64,000 nucleotides of DNA from an uncultured Spirochaetales bacterium. GTDB lineage: Bacteria; Spirochaetota; Spirochaetia; Sphaerochaetales; Sphaerochaetaceae. This document shows, one piece after another, positions 1 through 8,612 of this stretch; the stretch's first letter is position 1, and every line of letters begins with the position of its first letter. The notes under the pieces are model-generated. The model saw only the letters and a list, made by a program, of their open reading frames with translations. It was not told the origin of the DNA and searched no databases. The stretch covers positions 1-64,000 of the forward strand of contig CALXRC010000005.1 in the NCBI GenBank assembly GCA_944390865.1, in the 5' to 3' direction. The translations under genes and the position numbers were made by a program.

Positions 1-221
1 ATATAGGCATAGTTGTTTGTCAGGGACACGATCTTTGAGGAAGGAGACAGATACCTTGAATTTGCGTTTGCCTCATAGCAGTCATGGTATATTCTTTCAT
101 TCCAGTCCATATACGGAGCTGCGGATACCTGTTTCTCTATGATACCTGTGAACGGATTCTCTCTGGGCGGCTGGTAGAAATGCCCGTGGAGAATCAGAGA
201 AGTTTTCTGATTGTTGTCCAT
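1..221 (-). CDS. GH57-like alpha-amylase family protein with DUF3536 (5' part only)
   Basis: The first 73 codons of a minus-strand gene are visible before the window edge. The N-terminus carries LILHGHFYQPPRENPF followed by PYMDWNERI and CYEANA. This is the opening block of the glycoside hydrolase family 57 proteins that carry DUF3536; the family is linked to alpha-glucan (glycogen-type) breakdown or remodelling. The catalytic residues lie beyond the window. There is no Shine-Dalgarno sequence before the ATG. Instead TTGTCC (258-253) and TAGACT (235-230) are spaced by 17 bases, and the -10 ends 8 bases before the ATG, so the mRNA is probably leaderless. It is divergent from a DUF4912 gene and another GH57 gene, so this is probably a small glycogen cluster. 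Substrate and true length are unknown. Confidence 0.82.
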   Translation of the reverse strand, partial: MDNNQKTSLILHGHFYQPPRENPFTGIIEKQVSAAPYMDWNERIYHDCYEANANSRYLSPSSKIVSLTNNYAY

Positions 222-229
222 ACTGAACT

Positions 230-258
230 AGTCTATCAGTGAAAAGGGCAAAGGACAA
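230..258 (-). promoter_or_regulatory. Promoter of the GH57/DUF3536 gene, predicted leaderless
   Basis: Minus strand: TTGTCC, 17-base spacer, TAGACT, then 8 bases to the ATG at 221. No ribosome-binding site fits between the predicted transcription start and the ATG. Prediction from sequence only. Confidence 0.5.
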
Positions 259-312
259 TCGATTTTTCCGTTTTTGATTTTTTTGCTTTCAGCGTCCTTT
301 CCCGGCAAATAG

Positions 313-341
313 TTGATTAAAACGCGCTTTTTGAATAGGAT
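313..341 (+). promoter_or_regulatory. Promoter of DUF4912-GH57 operon
   Basis: TTGATT (313-318), a 17-base spacer and TAGGAT (336-341) give a predicted transcription start near 348. This falls after the possible TTG start at 341 and supports the ATG at 371 as the real start of the next gene. Confidence 0.5.
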
Positions 342-370
342 TGATACAAAGGAATTACCAGGGGTTGCAA

Positions 371-1093
371 ATGGTTTTGATCAAAATCGAATCTCTTTCT
401 CAAAAGGAGCTCGAGCATATTGCTGTACAGGAAGGGGTGTCAGATGCAGCTTCCATGACCCGTGAGGAACTTATCGAAACGCTCAAGGACATCTATGAAG
501 ATGAGCGCGATGATGAGTATTCAGGAGGGGAGGACAACATCCAGAGGCGCTTTGTTACCTGGCTCACTGACTACCGCGGAGACGGCAGTGAGATCACCAG
601 CCTGCCTGGAGTGGAGGAGCTGCCGGAGCTTTATGCAGAGACGTCCATCCATGTACTGATGAAAAACGCAACCTGGCTTTACTGCTACTGGTCTATTGCT
701 CCGCTTGAAGCTGAGAAGCTCAGTCAGGAGCACGGTTCCTTCAGCCTCCTGCTGCATGTAAGCGTCAGCGAGAACGGACAGACAATTGACTCTTATGACA
801 TCAGCATCGGAAATGACGATGTTGAGTGGAACATCAACGTGAATTCATCAAGAGGAGAGGCAAGAGTTGACCTTGTCGCTGAATGTGCTGACGGAAAGCG
901 CATCACGCTGTGCCACAGCCGCCCGGTGACTCTTGTCTCCTGCTACTGGCTCAATCACAGGGATGAGATTTCCTCAAATGAGGGGCTTCTCAAGCGCGAG
1001 CTCGGGCTCCTGACCAACAGGGAAGGATCACTTCTTGTCAGCGAGACTGTGAAAAACATTGCCCAGATTATCAGGGAAGAGGGGGTGATTTAA
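371..1093 (+). CDS. DUF4912 domain protein with Rho_N/SAP-like N-terminus
   Basis: 240-residue soluble protein. Residues 1-43 (IESLSQKELEHIAVQEGV, then TREELIETLKDIYE) resemble the short helical Rho_N/SAP-type domain. An acidic linker follows. From about residue 75 comes DUF4912, with its aromatic core around WLYCYWSIAP. I chose the ATG at 371 because AGGGG lies six bases upstream; an in-frame TTG at 341 would lie before the predicted transcription start. The stop overlaps the next start (TAATG), so translation with the GH57 branching enzyme is probably coupled. DUF4912 proteins are of unknown biochemical role. The position between two GH57 genes suggests a carbohydrate-binding or regulatory part in glycogen metabolism, which is inference. 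Confidence 0.85.
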   Translation: MVLIKIESLSQKELEHIAVQEGVSDAASMTREELIETLKDIYEDERDDEYSGGEDNIQRRFVTWLTDYRGDGSEITSLPGVEELPELYAETSIHVLMKNATWLYCYWSIAPLEAEKLSQEHGSFSLLLHVSVSENGQTIDSYDISIGNDDVEWNINVNSSRGEARVDLVAECADGKRITLCHSRPVTLVSCYWLNHRDEISSNEGLLKRELGLLTNREGSLLVSETVKNIAQIIREEGVI

Positions 1094-2703
1094 TGGGTAC
1101 AAAGGCAAGTGTCAATCTGATTCTTCATGCGCATCTGCCATATGTAAGACACCTTGAGTACCCGAAGTTCCTGGAAGAAGACTGGCTCTTCGAGTCCCTT
1201 TGCGAAACTTATATTCCGCTGCTCAGAATGCTTGAGAAGCTTGCTGATGAGGGTGTGTGCTACCGCCTCAGCATCTGCTTTTCGCCTACACTGTGCACAA
1301 TGCTGACAGACGGTCCGCTCCAGGAGAGGTTCCTGGGCTACCTGAGCAGCAGAATCGAGCTCGGAGAGAAGGAAGTGGAGCGCTGCAGGAAGGAGGACAA
1401 CGGCTGCCTGGAAATGGCCCAGCGCTATCTTGACAACTACCTCAGCTGCCAGGACTGCTATGAGGCTAACGGAAGGAATATTCTCAACGGCTTCATCAGA
1501 CTTCAGGAAAGGGGAATCATTGAGCTCATCGCCACAGCTGCGACTCACTGCTACCTTCCTCTCTACAAAGATTATGAAAGCGCCGTCAAGGCCCAGATAG
1601 AGATCGGAATCAAGAGCCATATCAGCTTCTTCCATTCAGCTCCGAAAGGCTTCTGGCTTCCTGAGTGCGGCTATTACCCCGGACTTGAGAAGATACTGGG
1701 CGAATATGGAGTGAGATGGTGCCAGATTCCCGCCCATTCAATCATAACGGCACGCAACAAGATCCTGAGCGCAGGCTATCAGCCTGTCAGGCTTTATGAC
1801 TCTGCCATCGCAGGCTTCCCCAGAGACTGGAGCATCACGAACCTTGTCTGGTCTGATACGACAGGCTATCCCTGCGATCCTGATTACAGGGAATTCTACC
1901 GCGACATCGGCTATGACCTTGACATGGACTATATCAGGCCATACATCCACGAGCCCGATGTCAGAGTGTTCACCGGATACAAATATCTTGCCATCACAGG
2001 AAGTGACGAGTGCAAGCGTCTGTATGATCCTGCAGCAGCAGCCAAGAAGGTTGCCCTGCATGCAGACAACTTCCTTTATCACCTGAGAAGGAAGACGCTT
2101 TCCCTCTGTGCAGAGACAAGCACTGATCCTGTACTCAATCTCTGCTTTGATGCCGAGCTTTTCGGGCACAGGTGGTATGAGGGCATTGATTTCCTGCGTC
2201 TCGTGCTCACAGGCGGCGTCAGGGAAGAGCGTATTGAGTTCACGACTCCATCCCACATCCTGGCCTCCGGTTCTGCTCTTGAGCGTGCAGAGCTCAATGA
2301 GTGCTCATGGGGCAGGGGCGGCTACTCGGACAGCTGGCTTGACAGCCAGAACAGCTGGATATACCGCCACATACATCAGGCAATTGAGAGAATGGAGGAG
2401 CTTGCCGAGCGCTTCCCTGCGCAGAAGAGCCTGCGCTGCCGTTTCCTGAATCAGGCTGCGCGCGAAGTGCTTCTGGCCATGGCCTCGGACTGGCCTTATA
2501 TCCTTCATGACAAGACAAGCGTCATTTATGCTGAGAAGAGACTGAGAAATCATCTTGGCAGCTTCAATGTCGTGTATGCCAACATGTGCAAGAACTCTGT
2601 TCATACCGAGTGGCTTGTCAGGGCAGAAAAGAGAAATGCGATCTTCCCTGACATCGACTACAACCTTTTCCATCCGACGGAGAAGGAAAAAACAGCAGAT
2701 TGA
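1093..2703 (+). CDS. GH57 1,4-alpha-glucan branching enzyme
   Basis: 536 residues, matching the usual length of the GH57 branching enzymes of Thermus/Thermotoga type. The N-terminal LILHAHLPYVRH motif is typical. The likely nucleophile is Glu191 in WLPECGY and the likely acid/base is Asp353 in FDAELFGHRWYEG. These enzymes cut alpha-1,4 chains of glycogen or amylose and rejoin them as alpha-1,6 branches in the cytoplasm. A C-terminal helical domain (about 430-530) carries the usual WPYILHDKTSVIYAEKR block. The ATG overlaps the stop of the DUF4912 gene, so the two form an operon. A GH57 amylase or glucanotransferase activity cannot be excluded from sequence, but the motif set fits the branching subgroup best. 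Confidence 0.88.
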   Translation: MGTKASVNLILHAHLPYVRHLEYPKFLEEDWLFESLCETYIPLLRMLEKLADEGVCYRLSICFSPTLCTMLTDGPLQERFLGYLSSRIELGEKEVERCRKEDNGCLEMAQRYLDNYLSCQDCYEANGRNILNGFIRLQERGIIELIATAATHCYLPLYKDYESAVKAQIEIGIKSHISFFHSAPKGFWLPECGYYPGLEKILGEYGVRWCQIPAHSIITARNKILSAGYQPVRLYDSAIAGFPRDWSITNLVWSDTTGYPCDPDYREFYRDIGYDLDMDYIRPYIHEPDVRVFTGYKYLAITGSDECKRLYDPAAAAKKVALHADNFLYHLRRKTLSLCAETSTDPVLNLCFDAELFGHRWYEGIDFLRLVLTGGVREERIEFTTPSHILASGSALERAELNECSWGRGGYSDSWLDSQNSWIYRHIHQAIERMEELAERFPAQKSLRCRFLNQAAREVLLAMASDWPYILHDKTSVIYAEKRLRNHLGSFNVVYANMCKNSVHTEWLVRAEKRNAIFPDIDYNLFHPTEKEKTAD

Positions 2704-2714
2704 AGCACCGGCTA

Positions 2715-2742
2715 TTGACATAAGCGCTTTTGACGCTATATC
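2715..2742 (+). promoter_or_regulatory. Promoter of rimP-nusA-infB operon
   Basis: A perfect -35 TTGACA (2715-2720), a 16-base spacer and TATATC (2737-2742) predict transcription starting near 2749, immediately after the upstream gene. The leader to rimP (about 60 bases) contains a terminator-type hairpin. Confidence 0.55.
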
Positions 2743-2769
2743 TTTTGCATAGTTCAATTTTCTTAAGAG

Positions 2770-2800
2770 AAAGGAACCCCTCAACGGCGTTCCTTTTTTT
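2770..2800 (+). terminator. Intrinsic terminator / leader attenuator before rimP
   Basis: AAAGGAAC (2770-2777) pairs with GTTCCTTT (2789-2796) across an 11-base loop and runs into seven T residues. It may end the GH57 transcript. It also lies downstream of the predicted nusA-operon promoter, where it would attenuate rimP-nusA transcription. Confidence 0.8.
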
Positions 2801-2811
2801 GTGGATCAAGG

Positions 2812-3315
2812 ATGCTGAGAAACGAAATAGAAAAAAATGAAATGTTTATTCAGATGAGTGAGCTGGTCTCGCCGCTGGGCTTTAAGGTGGTTGACGCAGT
2901 CAGGAACGAGAGCGCGGCCGGTGTCCAGCTTCACCTGACGGTCTACTGCGAGGATCATGAGATCAACACAGATGATCTGGCTGCTGTCTATAATGTCGTC
3001 TATCCGCGCTACCAGGTGCTTCTTTCTGCCAGGGATCTCACGCTTGAGGTCTCATCTCCTGGTCTGCAGAGAAATTTCAAGGATGTATATGAATTCACGC
3101 TTTTCAAGGGAAAGCTGGTGAAAGTCTATTCGCTGCGCTTCTCTTCTCATGTCGAAGGCGTGATCAGGCAGACTGGCGATGACAGCGTCGAGCTCGCTGA
3201 TGCCTGTGTGATGGACACAAATGAAAAATTCGGCTCTCTGGTGCTTCCCTTTGAGGATATCCAGAAAGCAAAACTGACTTACCGCTGGGAGGAAAAGAAG
3301 AAAAATGGCAACTGA
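2812..3315 (+). CDS. rimP: Ribosome maturation factor RimP
   Basis: 167 residues, normal length. The protein has the RimP two-domain layout: an N-terminal alpha/beta domain (MSELVSPLGFKVVDAV to LTLEVSSPGLQR) with the family SSPGL motif near residue 86, and a C-terminal SH3-like barrel (LVKVYSLRF to AKLTYRWEE). RimP binds the free 30S subunit and helps its late maturation. It is the first gene of the nusA-infB operon, as in most bacteria, and its 3' end overlaps nusA by 11 bases. The start at 2812 is the first ATG; a second ATG nine codons later is possible because neither has a strong Shine-Dalgarno sequence. Confidence 0.9.
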   Translation: MLRNEIEKNEMFIQMSELVSPLGFKVVDAVRNESAAGVQLHLTVYCEDHEINTDDLAAVYNVVYPRYQVLLSARDLTLEVSSPGLQRNFKDVYEFTLFKGKLVKVYSLRFSSHVEGVIRQTGDDSVELADACVMDTNEKFGSLVLPFEDIQKAKLTYRWEEKKKNGN

Positions 3316-4804
3316 TCTTAGAGATGCTATCAGATCAATGATAGATGAAAAGAACTATACGCATGACATGGTTCTGGAGACGATCAGGGAATTCGTCAAG
3401 GCTGCATACAAGAGAAGATACGGCACTGACCAGAATGTTGAGATCAGCTTCTCAGATGATGATGAGCTGACAGTCTGTGCAAGAAAGACTGTCGTTGACG
3501 AGGATCATTATTTCAATGAAGTCACAGAGATTCCTCTCGATGAGGCACAGGAGCTCAGCGAAGATGTCGAGCTCGGTGACGAGATGCTCATTCCTCTTGA
3601 CCTCTCCACATTCGACAGAGGCTCTGTCCAGTCGGCAAAGCAGCGCGCCCAGCAGTCATTCAAGGAAGTCCAGAACAACAGGACATACAAGGAGTTCAAG
3701 GCAAAGGAGGGTGAGATCATCCTCTGCTATGTCAACTCAGAGCTTCCAAACGGAGATTTCAGGCTGAATGTCGGAGGAGGCGTTGAGGGAATTCTTCCGA
3801 GAAAGAACCAGAGTCCGCGTGAAGTGTACGAGCCGGGCGTCGAAGTGAAATGCTATCTTGAGAAAGTCGAGAATGCCGATTCAGGCAGCCGCGACAGCCG
3901 CTTTGCCGGACAGAAGGGCAAGAAGCAGAAAAAAGATGTCAGAATCATTCTTTCCAGAACAAGCCCGAAGCTTGTCGAGAAGCTGCTTGCGATTCAGGTT
4001 CCCGAGATCTATGACAGGGAAGTTGAGATCGTCAAGATTGTCCGCCAGCCAGGCGTCAGGACAAAGGTCGCTGTCAGGGCAAACAGCCGCGACATTGATC
4101 CTGTCGGAGCTGCCGTCGGCCTCAAGGGCAACAGAATTCAGGCTGTCATCACAGAACTTGAAGGCGAGAAGATCGATGTCATCCCATGGGATGAGAATCC
4201 GATCAACTTCATTGCATCCTCTCTCACTCCCGCCCATGTTGAGAAAGTCTACCTTGTGGACATGAACACAAAGAGGGCGATTGCAATTGTCAACCAGAAG
4301 GATGTGGGACTCGCGATCGGCCCCAAGGGCAGCAATGTTAATCTTGCAAACAACATGTGCGACTGGATGATTGAAGTCATGACGCAGGAGCAGTTTGATG
4401 CCCTCGATCTTACTCAGGAGAGCAGGGAGAGAGCTGAGGCCATCTTCGCAAACGGCGCACCTGAGGAAGAGCCGGCAGACGGCGGACAGGAGAGGGTGCT
4501 CACTCCGCAGGAGCTCGGCATCAGCGAAAACGAGACGCTGCTCAGCGATCTCAGCATTTCCCCTGAGCTTGTCAGAAAGCTCAACTTCCATGACATCTAC
4601 ACAGCCGAAGAATATTTCAGCCTCACTCCTGAAGAGCTTGAGGAAATCGGCCTGACACAGGAGGAGAAGGATTCCATCAACGCCTGCATTGATGTTGAGG
4701 AAGAGACAGAGGAAGAGTTCATCTGTCCCAACTGCGGAGCGACAGTCAAGTACGGTACGACAGTCTGCCCGAGCTGCGGAGCTGAATTTGAATTCGAGGA
4801 ATAA
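3305..4804 (+). CDS. nusA: Transcription termination/antitermination protein NusA with C-terminal zinc ribbon
   Basis: 499 residues. The NusA N-terminal RNA-polymerase-binding domain spans about 1-125. An S1 domain follows (about 135-200, EGEIILCYVNSE), then two KH domains (about 230-370, with VGAAVGLKGNRIQ and GLAIGPKGSNVNLA). A helix-hairpin-helix-like segment lies near 420-460. The last 26 residues form a four-cysteine zinc ribbon: Cys474/Cys477 in CPNCG and Cys488/Cys491 in CPSCG. NusA binds RNA polymerase and modulates pausing, termination and antitermination. The zinc ribbon is not part of standard NusA, which ends in acidic repeats in enterobacteria. The gene overlaps rimP and precedes infB by 15 bases. 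Confidence 0.93.
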   Translation: MATDLRDAIRSMIDEKNYTHDMVLETIREFVKAAYKRRYGTDQNVEISFSDDDELTVCARKTVVDEDHYFNEVTEIPLDEAQELSEDVELGDEMLIPLDLSTFDRGSVQSAKQRAQQSFKEVQNNRTYKEFKAKEGEIILCYVNSELPNGDFRLNVGGGVEGILPRKNQSPREVYEPGVEVKCYLEKVENADSGSRDSRFAGQKGKKQKKDVRIILSRTSPKLVEKLLAIQVPEIYDREVEIVKIVRQPGVRTKVAVRANSRDIDPVGAAVGLKGNRIQAVITELEGEKIDVIPWDENPINFIASSLTPAHVEKVYLVDMNTKRAIAIVNQKDVGLAIGPKGSNVNLANNMCDWMIEVMTQEQFDALDLTQESRERAEAIFANGAPEEEPADGGQERVLTPQELGISENETLLSDLSISPELVRKLNFHDIYTAEEYFSLTPEELEEIGLTQEEKDSINACIDVEEETEEEFICPNCGATVKYGTTVCPSCGAEFEFEE

Positions 4805-4819
4805 GGGTTTGCATAGAGA

Positions 4820-7411
4820 ATGAGTGAAGAGAAAACAAAAGTCAGAGTCATAAAGAAATCACAGAATCCTGTGACTCCAGCCCCGGCTGCGGCTCCTGCC
4901 GCACCTGCGGCGGCACCTGAGAAGAAGGTGGTCGTGATCAAGAAAAAGATCGTGACTGTCAAGGCCAAGGTGAAAGAAGAGAAGAAGGAGGAAGCAGCTG
5001 CTGAGCAGCCTGCTGCGGCAAGACCTGTACAGAGCGCACCTGCAAAGCCTGAGCCTGCTCCGGTCAGCAAGAGCGCTGAATCAAAGCCGCTGGTCCAGCC
5101 TTCTGCCTCTCGTGTTGCAAGCACAGTTCCTGCAGCCAACAGAAACATTGTCGGCGGAGAGAGAATGCGCAGCACTGTTCTCAATGGTCCTGTCGTGATC
5201 AAGAACACAAACCTGCCTCCTGTTCCGGGCCAGATCGTATCCGGAACCCCTGCAGCCAGCACCAGGCCAAGAGTCGCCGGCGTCGTAGGCGGACGGCCTG
5301 TCAGACCCGCAGGCCAGGGACAGAACCGCTATGGCAGCTCCGGCGGCCAGTACAGACGCTTCAGCGGAAGCGGTCAGGGCCAGACTGCTGACGGACAGAG
5401 ACGTCCTTTCAACAGGGAAGGAGGCAGCAGGCCTGCTCCTGTCGGCGGAAGACCCTCGTTCAACCGTCCGATGCGTCCTGCCGTTCCATCCGGAGAGAGC
5501 CTTGACCTGAACCAGAAGAGCGGAGCCAGGAAGAACCAGGGCCGCAAGAAGGAGACAGGCGATTACAGGACAAGACGCGATCAGGAAGTTGACTTCCAGT
5601 ATCAGCAGAAGAAAAAGGAAGAGAGCAAGCTTGCCTCTGTTCCCAAGTCCATAGACATCATGGAGAACATAACTGTCAGCGATCTTGCAAAGAAGATGAA
5701 TCTCAAGGCAAGCGACATCATCTCAAAGCTTTTCAAGATGGGAATGATGGTCACCATCAACCAGCAGATCGATCATGAGACAGCAGAGATCATCGCTTCT
5801 GAGTTCGGCTGTGAAGTTCATCTTGTCTCCCTGTATGACGAGACTGTCATTGAAAATGAGGAGGACAGGGAAGAGGACATGGTCCCGCGCGCTCCTATTG
5901 TCACAATCATGGGCCACGTAGACCATGGAAAGACGAAGCTGCTTGATGCAATCCGCTCAAGCGACGTCGCAGGCAGGGAGTTCGGAGGAATCACCCAGCA
6001 TATCGGTGCCTACAAGGTCAACGTGCCTGAGCGCGGCGACATTGTGTTCCTGGATACTCCGGGCCATGCCGCATTCTCAATGATGAGGGCCAGAGGCGCT
6101 CAGGTCACGGATATCGTTGTTCTTGTCGTTGCCGCAAATGACGGCGTCATGCCTCAGACAAGAGAGGCCATCGACCATGCGAAGGCTGCCAACGTGCCTA
6201 TCATCGTCGCAATAAACAAGTGCGATCTGCCTGACAGCAATCCGGACCGCGTCATGCAGCAGCTGTCTGACATCGGCCTGATCCCGGAAGAATGGGGCGG
6301 ACAGACTCTTTACTGCAGGATCTCCGCGCTGAAGAGAGAAGGCATTGATGATCTGCTTGACACAATCCTGCTTCAGGCTGAAATGCTTGAGCTCAAGGCC
6401 AATCCGAACTGCAGGGCTGTGGGAAAGATCCTTGAAAGCAGAATTGATCAGGGCCGCGGAACAGTGGCCACTGTCATCATCCAGAAGGGTACGCTGCATC
6501 AGGGCGACTACTATGTCGCAGGCATCTATCCTGGAAGAGTGCGTGCCATGTTTGACGACAAGGGCAAGAAGATTCAGAGCGCCGGTCCCTCAACGCCTGT
6601 TGAGATCATCGGACTGTCCAACATTCCGTCAGCCGGAGATCCCTTCCAGGTCACAGAGGATGAGAAGCAGGCCCGTCTTGTCGGCTCCAAGCGTCAGGAG
6701 CTTGAGCGCCTTGGCAACACGGGAAGCACAAACAAGATCACTCTCGAGAACATCAACGAGAAGATCAGGGAAGGCCAGATCACTGACTTCAACGTCATCA
6801 TCAAGGGCGATGTTCAGGGTTCTGTCGAGGCGCTTCAGGGCACTCTGCAGAAACTCAGCACAAGCGAGATCCGCCTGAATGTCATCCGTGCCGCTGCAGG
6901 AGCCATCATCGAAAGCGACATCACTCTTGCTGCTGCCTCGAATGCGCTTGTCATCGGCTTCAATGTCCGCCCGACCCCCCGTGCACAGGCACTTGCCGAG
7001 CAGGAGAAGGTCGAGATCAGGAAGTACAACATCATCTATGACGTGGTTGATGACATAAAGGCTGCGATGGAAGGCATGCTCTCGCCTGAGATCAGGGAAA
7101 TCGACTGCGGCAGGGCAGAGGTGCGCGAAGTGTTCCGCGTTCCGAAGGTCGGTCTTGTCGCCGGCTGCTACATCCTTGAAGGCAAGGCCACAAGGTCCTG
7201 CTTCGTGCGTGTGGTCAGGGACAACATCCAGATCAACAAGGAGAATGTCCATATCGCTTCCCTCAAGCGTTTCAAGGATGATGTCAAGGAAGTCAGTGCC
7301 GGTTATGAGTGCGGCATCGGCCTTGAGGATTTCCAGGACCTTCAGAAGGGAGATATCCTGGAGTTCGTACAGATGCAGGAAATTGCAAGGAAGCTTGAGC
7401 TTAACATATGA
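4820..7411 (+). CDS. infB: Translation initiation factor IF-2
   Basis: 863 residues. Residues 1-about 270 are a low-complexity Pro/Ala/Lys then Gly/Arg-rich extension, as is usual for bacterial IF-2. An IF2_N helical segment follows ([26 protein letters not shown]). The G domain begins near residue 363 with G1 GHVDHGKT, then G2 [11 protein letters not shown]3 DTPGH and G4 NKCD. Domains II, III and IV follow ([13 protein letters not shown] and the C-terminal [16 protein letters not shown]). IF-2 delivers initiator tRNA to the 30S subunit and promotes subunit joining with GTP hydrolysis. The start is the ATG 15 bases after nusA. The stop overlaps rbfA by four bases (ATGA). Confidence 0.97.
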   Translation: MSEEKTKVRVIKKSQNPVTPAPAAAPAAPAAAPEKKVVVIKKKIVTVKAKVKEEKKEEAAAEQPAAARPVQSAPAKPEPAPVSKSAESKPLVQPSASRVASTVPAANRNIVGGERMRSTVLNGPVVIKNTNLPPVPGQIVSGTPAASTRPRVAGVVGGRPVRPAGQGQNRYGSSGGQYRRFSGSGQGQTADGQRRPFNREGGSRPAPVGGRPSFNRPMRPAVPSGESLDLNQKSGARKNQGRKKETGDYRTRRDQEVDFQYQQKKKEESKLASVPKSIDIMENITVSDLAKKMNLKASDIISKLFKMGMMVTINQQIDHETAEIIASEFGCEVHLVSLYDETVIENEEDREEDMVPRAPIVTIMGHVDHGKTKLLDAIRSSDVAGREFGGITQHIGAYKVNVPERGDIVFLDTPGHAAFSMMRARGAQVTDIVVLVVAANDGVMPQTREAIDHAKAANVPIIVAINKCDLPDSNPDRVMQQLSDIGLIPEEWGGQTLYCRISALKREGIDDLLDTILLQAEMLELKANPNCRAVGKILESRIDQGRGTVATVIIQKGTLHQGDYYVAGIYPGRVRAMFDDKGKKIQSAGPSTPVEIIGLSNIPSAGDPFQVTEDEKQARLVGSKRQELERLGNTGSTNKITLENINEKIREGQITDFNVIIKGDVQGSVEALQGTLQKLSTSEIRLNVIRAAAGAIIESDITLAAASNALVIGFNVRPTPRAQALAEQEKVEIRKYNIIYDVVDDIKAAMEGMLSPEIREIDCGRAEVREVFRVPKVGLVAGCYILEGKATRSCFVRVVRDNIQINKENVHIASLKRFKDDVKEVSAGYECGIGLEDFQDLQKGDILEFVQMQEIARKLELNI

Positions 7412-7755
7412 GCAGCTATTCAGAATCAAGACTTGAAAGCAGAATCATGGAAGCCGTTTCGACAATGATCGTGACAGGTGTGATAAAAAATCCGCACCTG
7501 TCGCGCTTCACTTCAGTGACGGAGGTCAGGCTGTCTCCTGACAATGCCTATGCTTCCGTCTATGTCTCCACCGTGATGGAAAAGGATCTTGAGCGCAGCG
7601 TCAAGGCCCTGAACAGTGCGGCGGGCTTCATCCAGTCAAGACTGGCAGCCATTCTGAAAACAAGGAACACTCCTGTGCTCAAGTTCATTCCGGATACGAG
7701 CTACATCGAAGGAGAGCGCATCAACAATCTCATAGACGAGGCGCTGGGAAAGTGA
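7408..7755 (+). CDS. rbfA: 30S ribosome-binding factor RbfA
   Basis: 115 residues, standard length. A single KH-like domain carries the RbfA pattern VRLSPDNAYASVYVS and the C-terminal TPVLKFIPDTSYIEGERINNLI block. RbfA binds the 30S subunit near helix 1 of 16S rRNA and is needed for late maturation and cold adaptation. It starts inside the infB stop (ATGA) and ends inside the truB start (GTGA), so its translation is coupled on both sides. Confidence 0.95.
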   Translation: MSSYSESRLESRIMEAVSTMIVTGVIKNPHLSRFTSVTEVRLSPDNAYASVYVSTVMEKDLERSVKALNSAAGFIQSRLAAILKTRNTPVLKFIPDTSYIEGERINNLIDEALGK

Positions 7756-8612
7756 GCTTTTCAGTAGTGGTGATGAAAAAGGAAAGGGACAGAACTAGCT
7801 TCGAGTCCCTGTATCCTGTCAAAAAAGCCTACAGGAATACGAAAGTCGGCCATACTGGGACGCTGGACAGGTTTGCCACAGGGCTGATGATAGTGCTCAC
7901 AGGCGAGGCGACACGGCTCAATCCTCTCTTCTCAGGCTACGGCAAGTCCTACAGGGCCTGTCTGGAGTTCGGCCGTACGACAGACACCCTTGACAGTGAG
8001 GGACAGGTCACCCTGACCGGCGGCAGGATTCCCTCCCTTGAGGAGATCAGGGCAGTGCTGCCCACATTTCTTGGAACACAGCTTCAGCAGCCTCCCGTCT
8101 ACTCTGCGATTCACGTAAACGGCAAAAGGGCGTACAAAGAGGCCAGAAAGGGAAATGAGGTGGAAATGCCCCTGAGGCAGATTGAGATCACGGACATCAG
8201 CATCATTTCCTATGAGGCTCCCTTTCTTGTTTTTGATGTCAGCGTCAGCAAGGGCACTTATATCAGGGCTCTGGCCCGTGACATTGCATCAAGGCTGGAC
8301 ACAGTCGGGCACCTGAGGGAGCTGGAGCGCTACAGGGTGGGGCCTTTCACATACTCAAGCCTTACCCACATTCCCTCCACAGAGGCAGAGACGGAAGCTG
8401 CCGTCAGCCTTGCATGCAGGGAGAGGATTGACTATGATCCTGCCTTTCTGGGCAGGGTGAAAAACGGCTGCTTCCTGCCAGAGGGCATCATCAGCGCCAC
8501 AGGCAGCGGCGATGGCTATTACAGACTGTACAGCGAAGGCCGTTTCATTGGAATTATCGAGAAAAGAGGAGGCTGCAGGGTTGCAGCACTGACAGAGCGT
8601 GAAAATTTATGA
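7752..8612 (+). CDS. truB: tRNA pseudouridine(55) synthase TruB
   Basis: 286 residues, GTG start overlapping the rbfA stop. The catalytic motif KVGHTGTLDRFATGLM (about residues 32-47) contains the catalytic Asp. It is followed by YRACLEFGRTTDTLD, QQPPVYSAIHVNGKRAY and the KGTYIRALARDI block of TruB. The C-terminal part resembles a degenerate PUA-like domain. TruB converts U55 of the tRNA T-loop to pseudouridine. The usual KPxGxTS motif at the N-terminus is degenerate here (KKERDRTS), so the protein is a divergent member. It overlaps ribF by 14 bases. Confidence 0.9.
   Translation: MSFSVVVMKKERDRTSFESLYPVKKAYRNTKVGHTGTLDRFATGLMIVLTGEATRLNPLFSGYGKSYRACLEFGRTTDTLDSEGQVTLTGGRIPSLEEIRAVLPTFLGTQLQQPPVYSAIHVNGKRAYKEARKGNEVEMPLRQIEITDISIISYEAPFLVFDVSVSKGTYIRALARDIASRLDTVGHLRELERYRVGPFTYSSLTHIPSTEAETEAAVSLACRERIDYDPAFLGRVKNGCFLPEGIISATGSGDGYYRLYSEGRFIGIIEKRGGCRVAALTERENL

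Noticed and set aside
341..370. TTG start extending the DUF4912 protein by ten residues
   Set aside because: The predicted promoter (313-341) places transcription after this codon, and the ATG at 371 has an AGGGG site six bases upstream.
1090..1635. 181-codon antisense frame in the branching enzyme gene
   Set aside because: Shadow of the GH57 gene, which has conserved catalytic motifs in the other strand; no ribosome-binding site.
4820..5640. Repeat-rich stretch at the start of infB as a separate gene or repeat element
   Set aside because: It is the low-complexity N-terminal extension usual for IF-2 and is in frame with the conserved domains.
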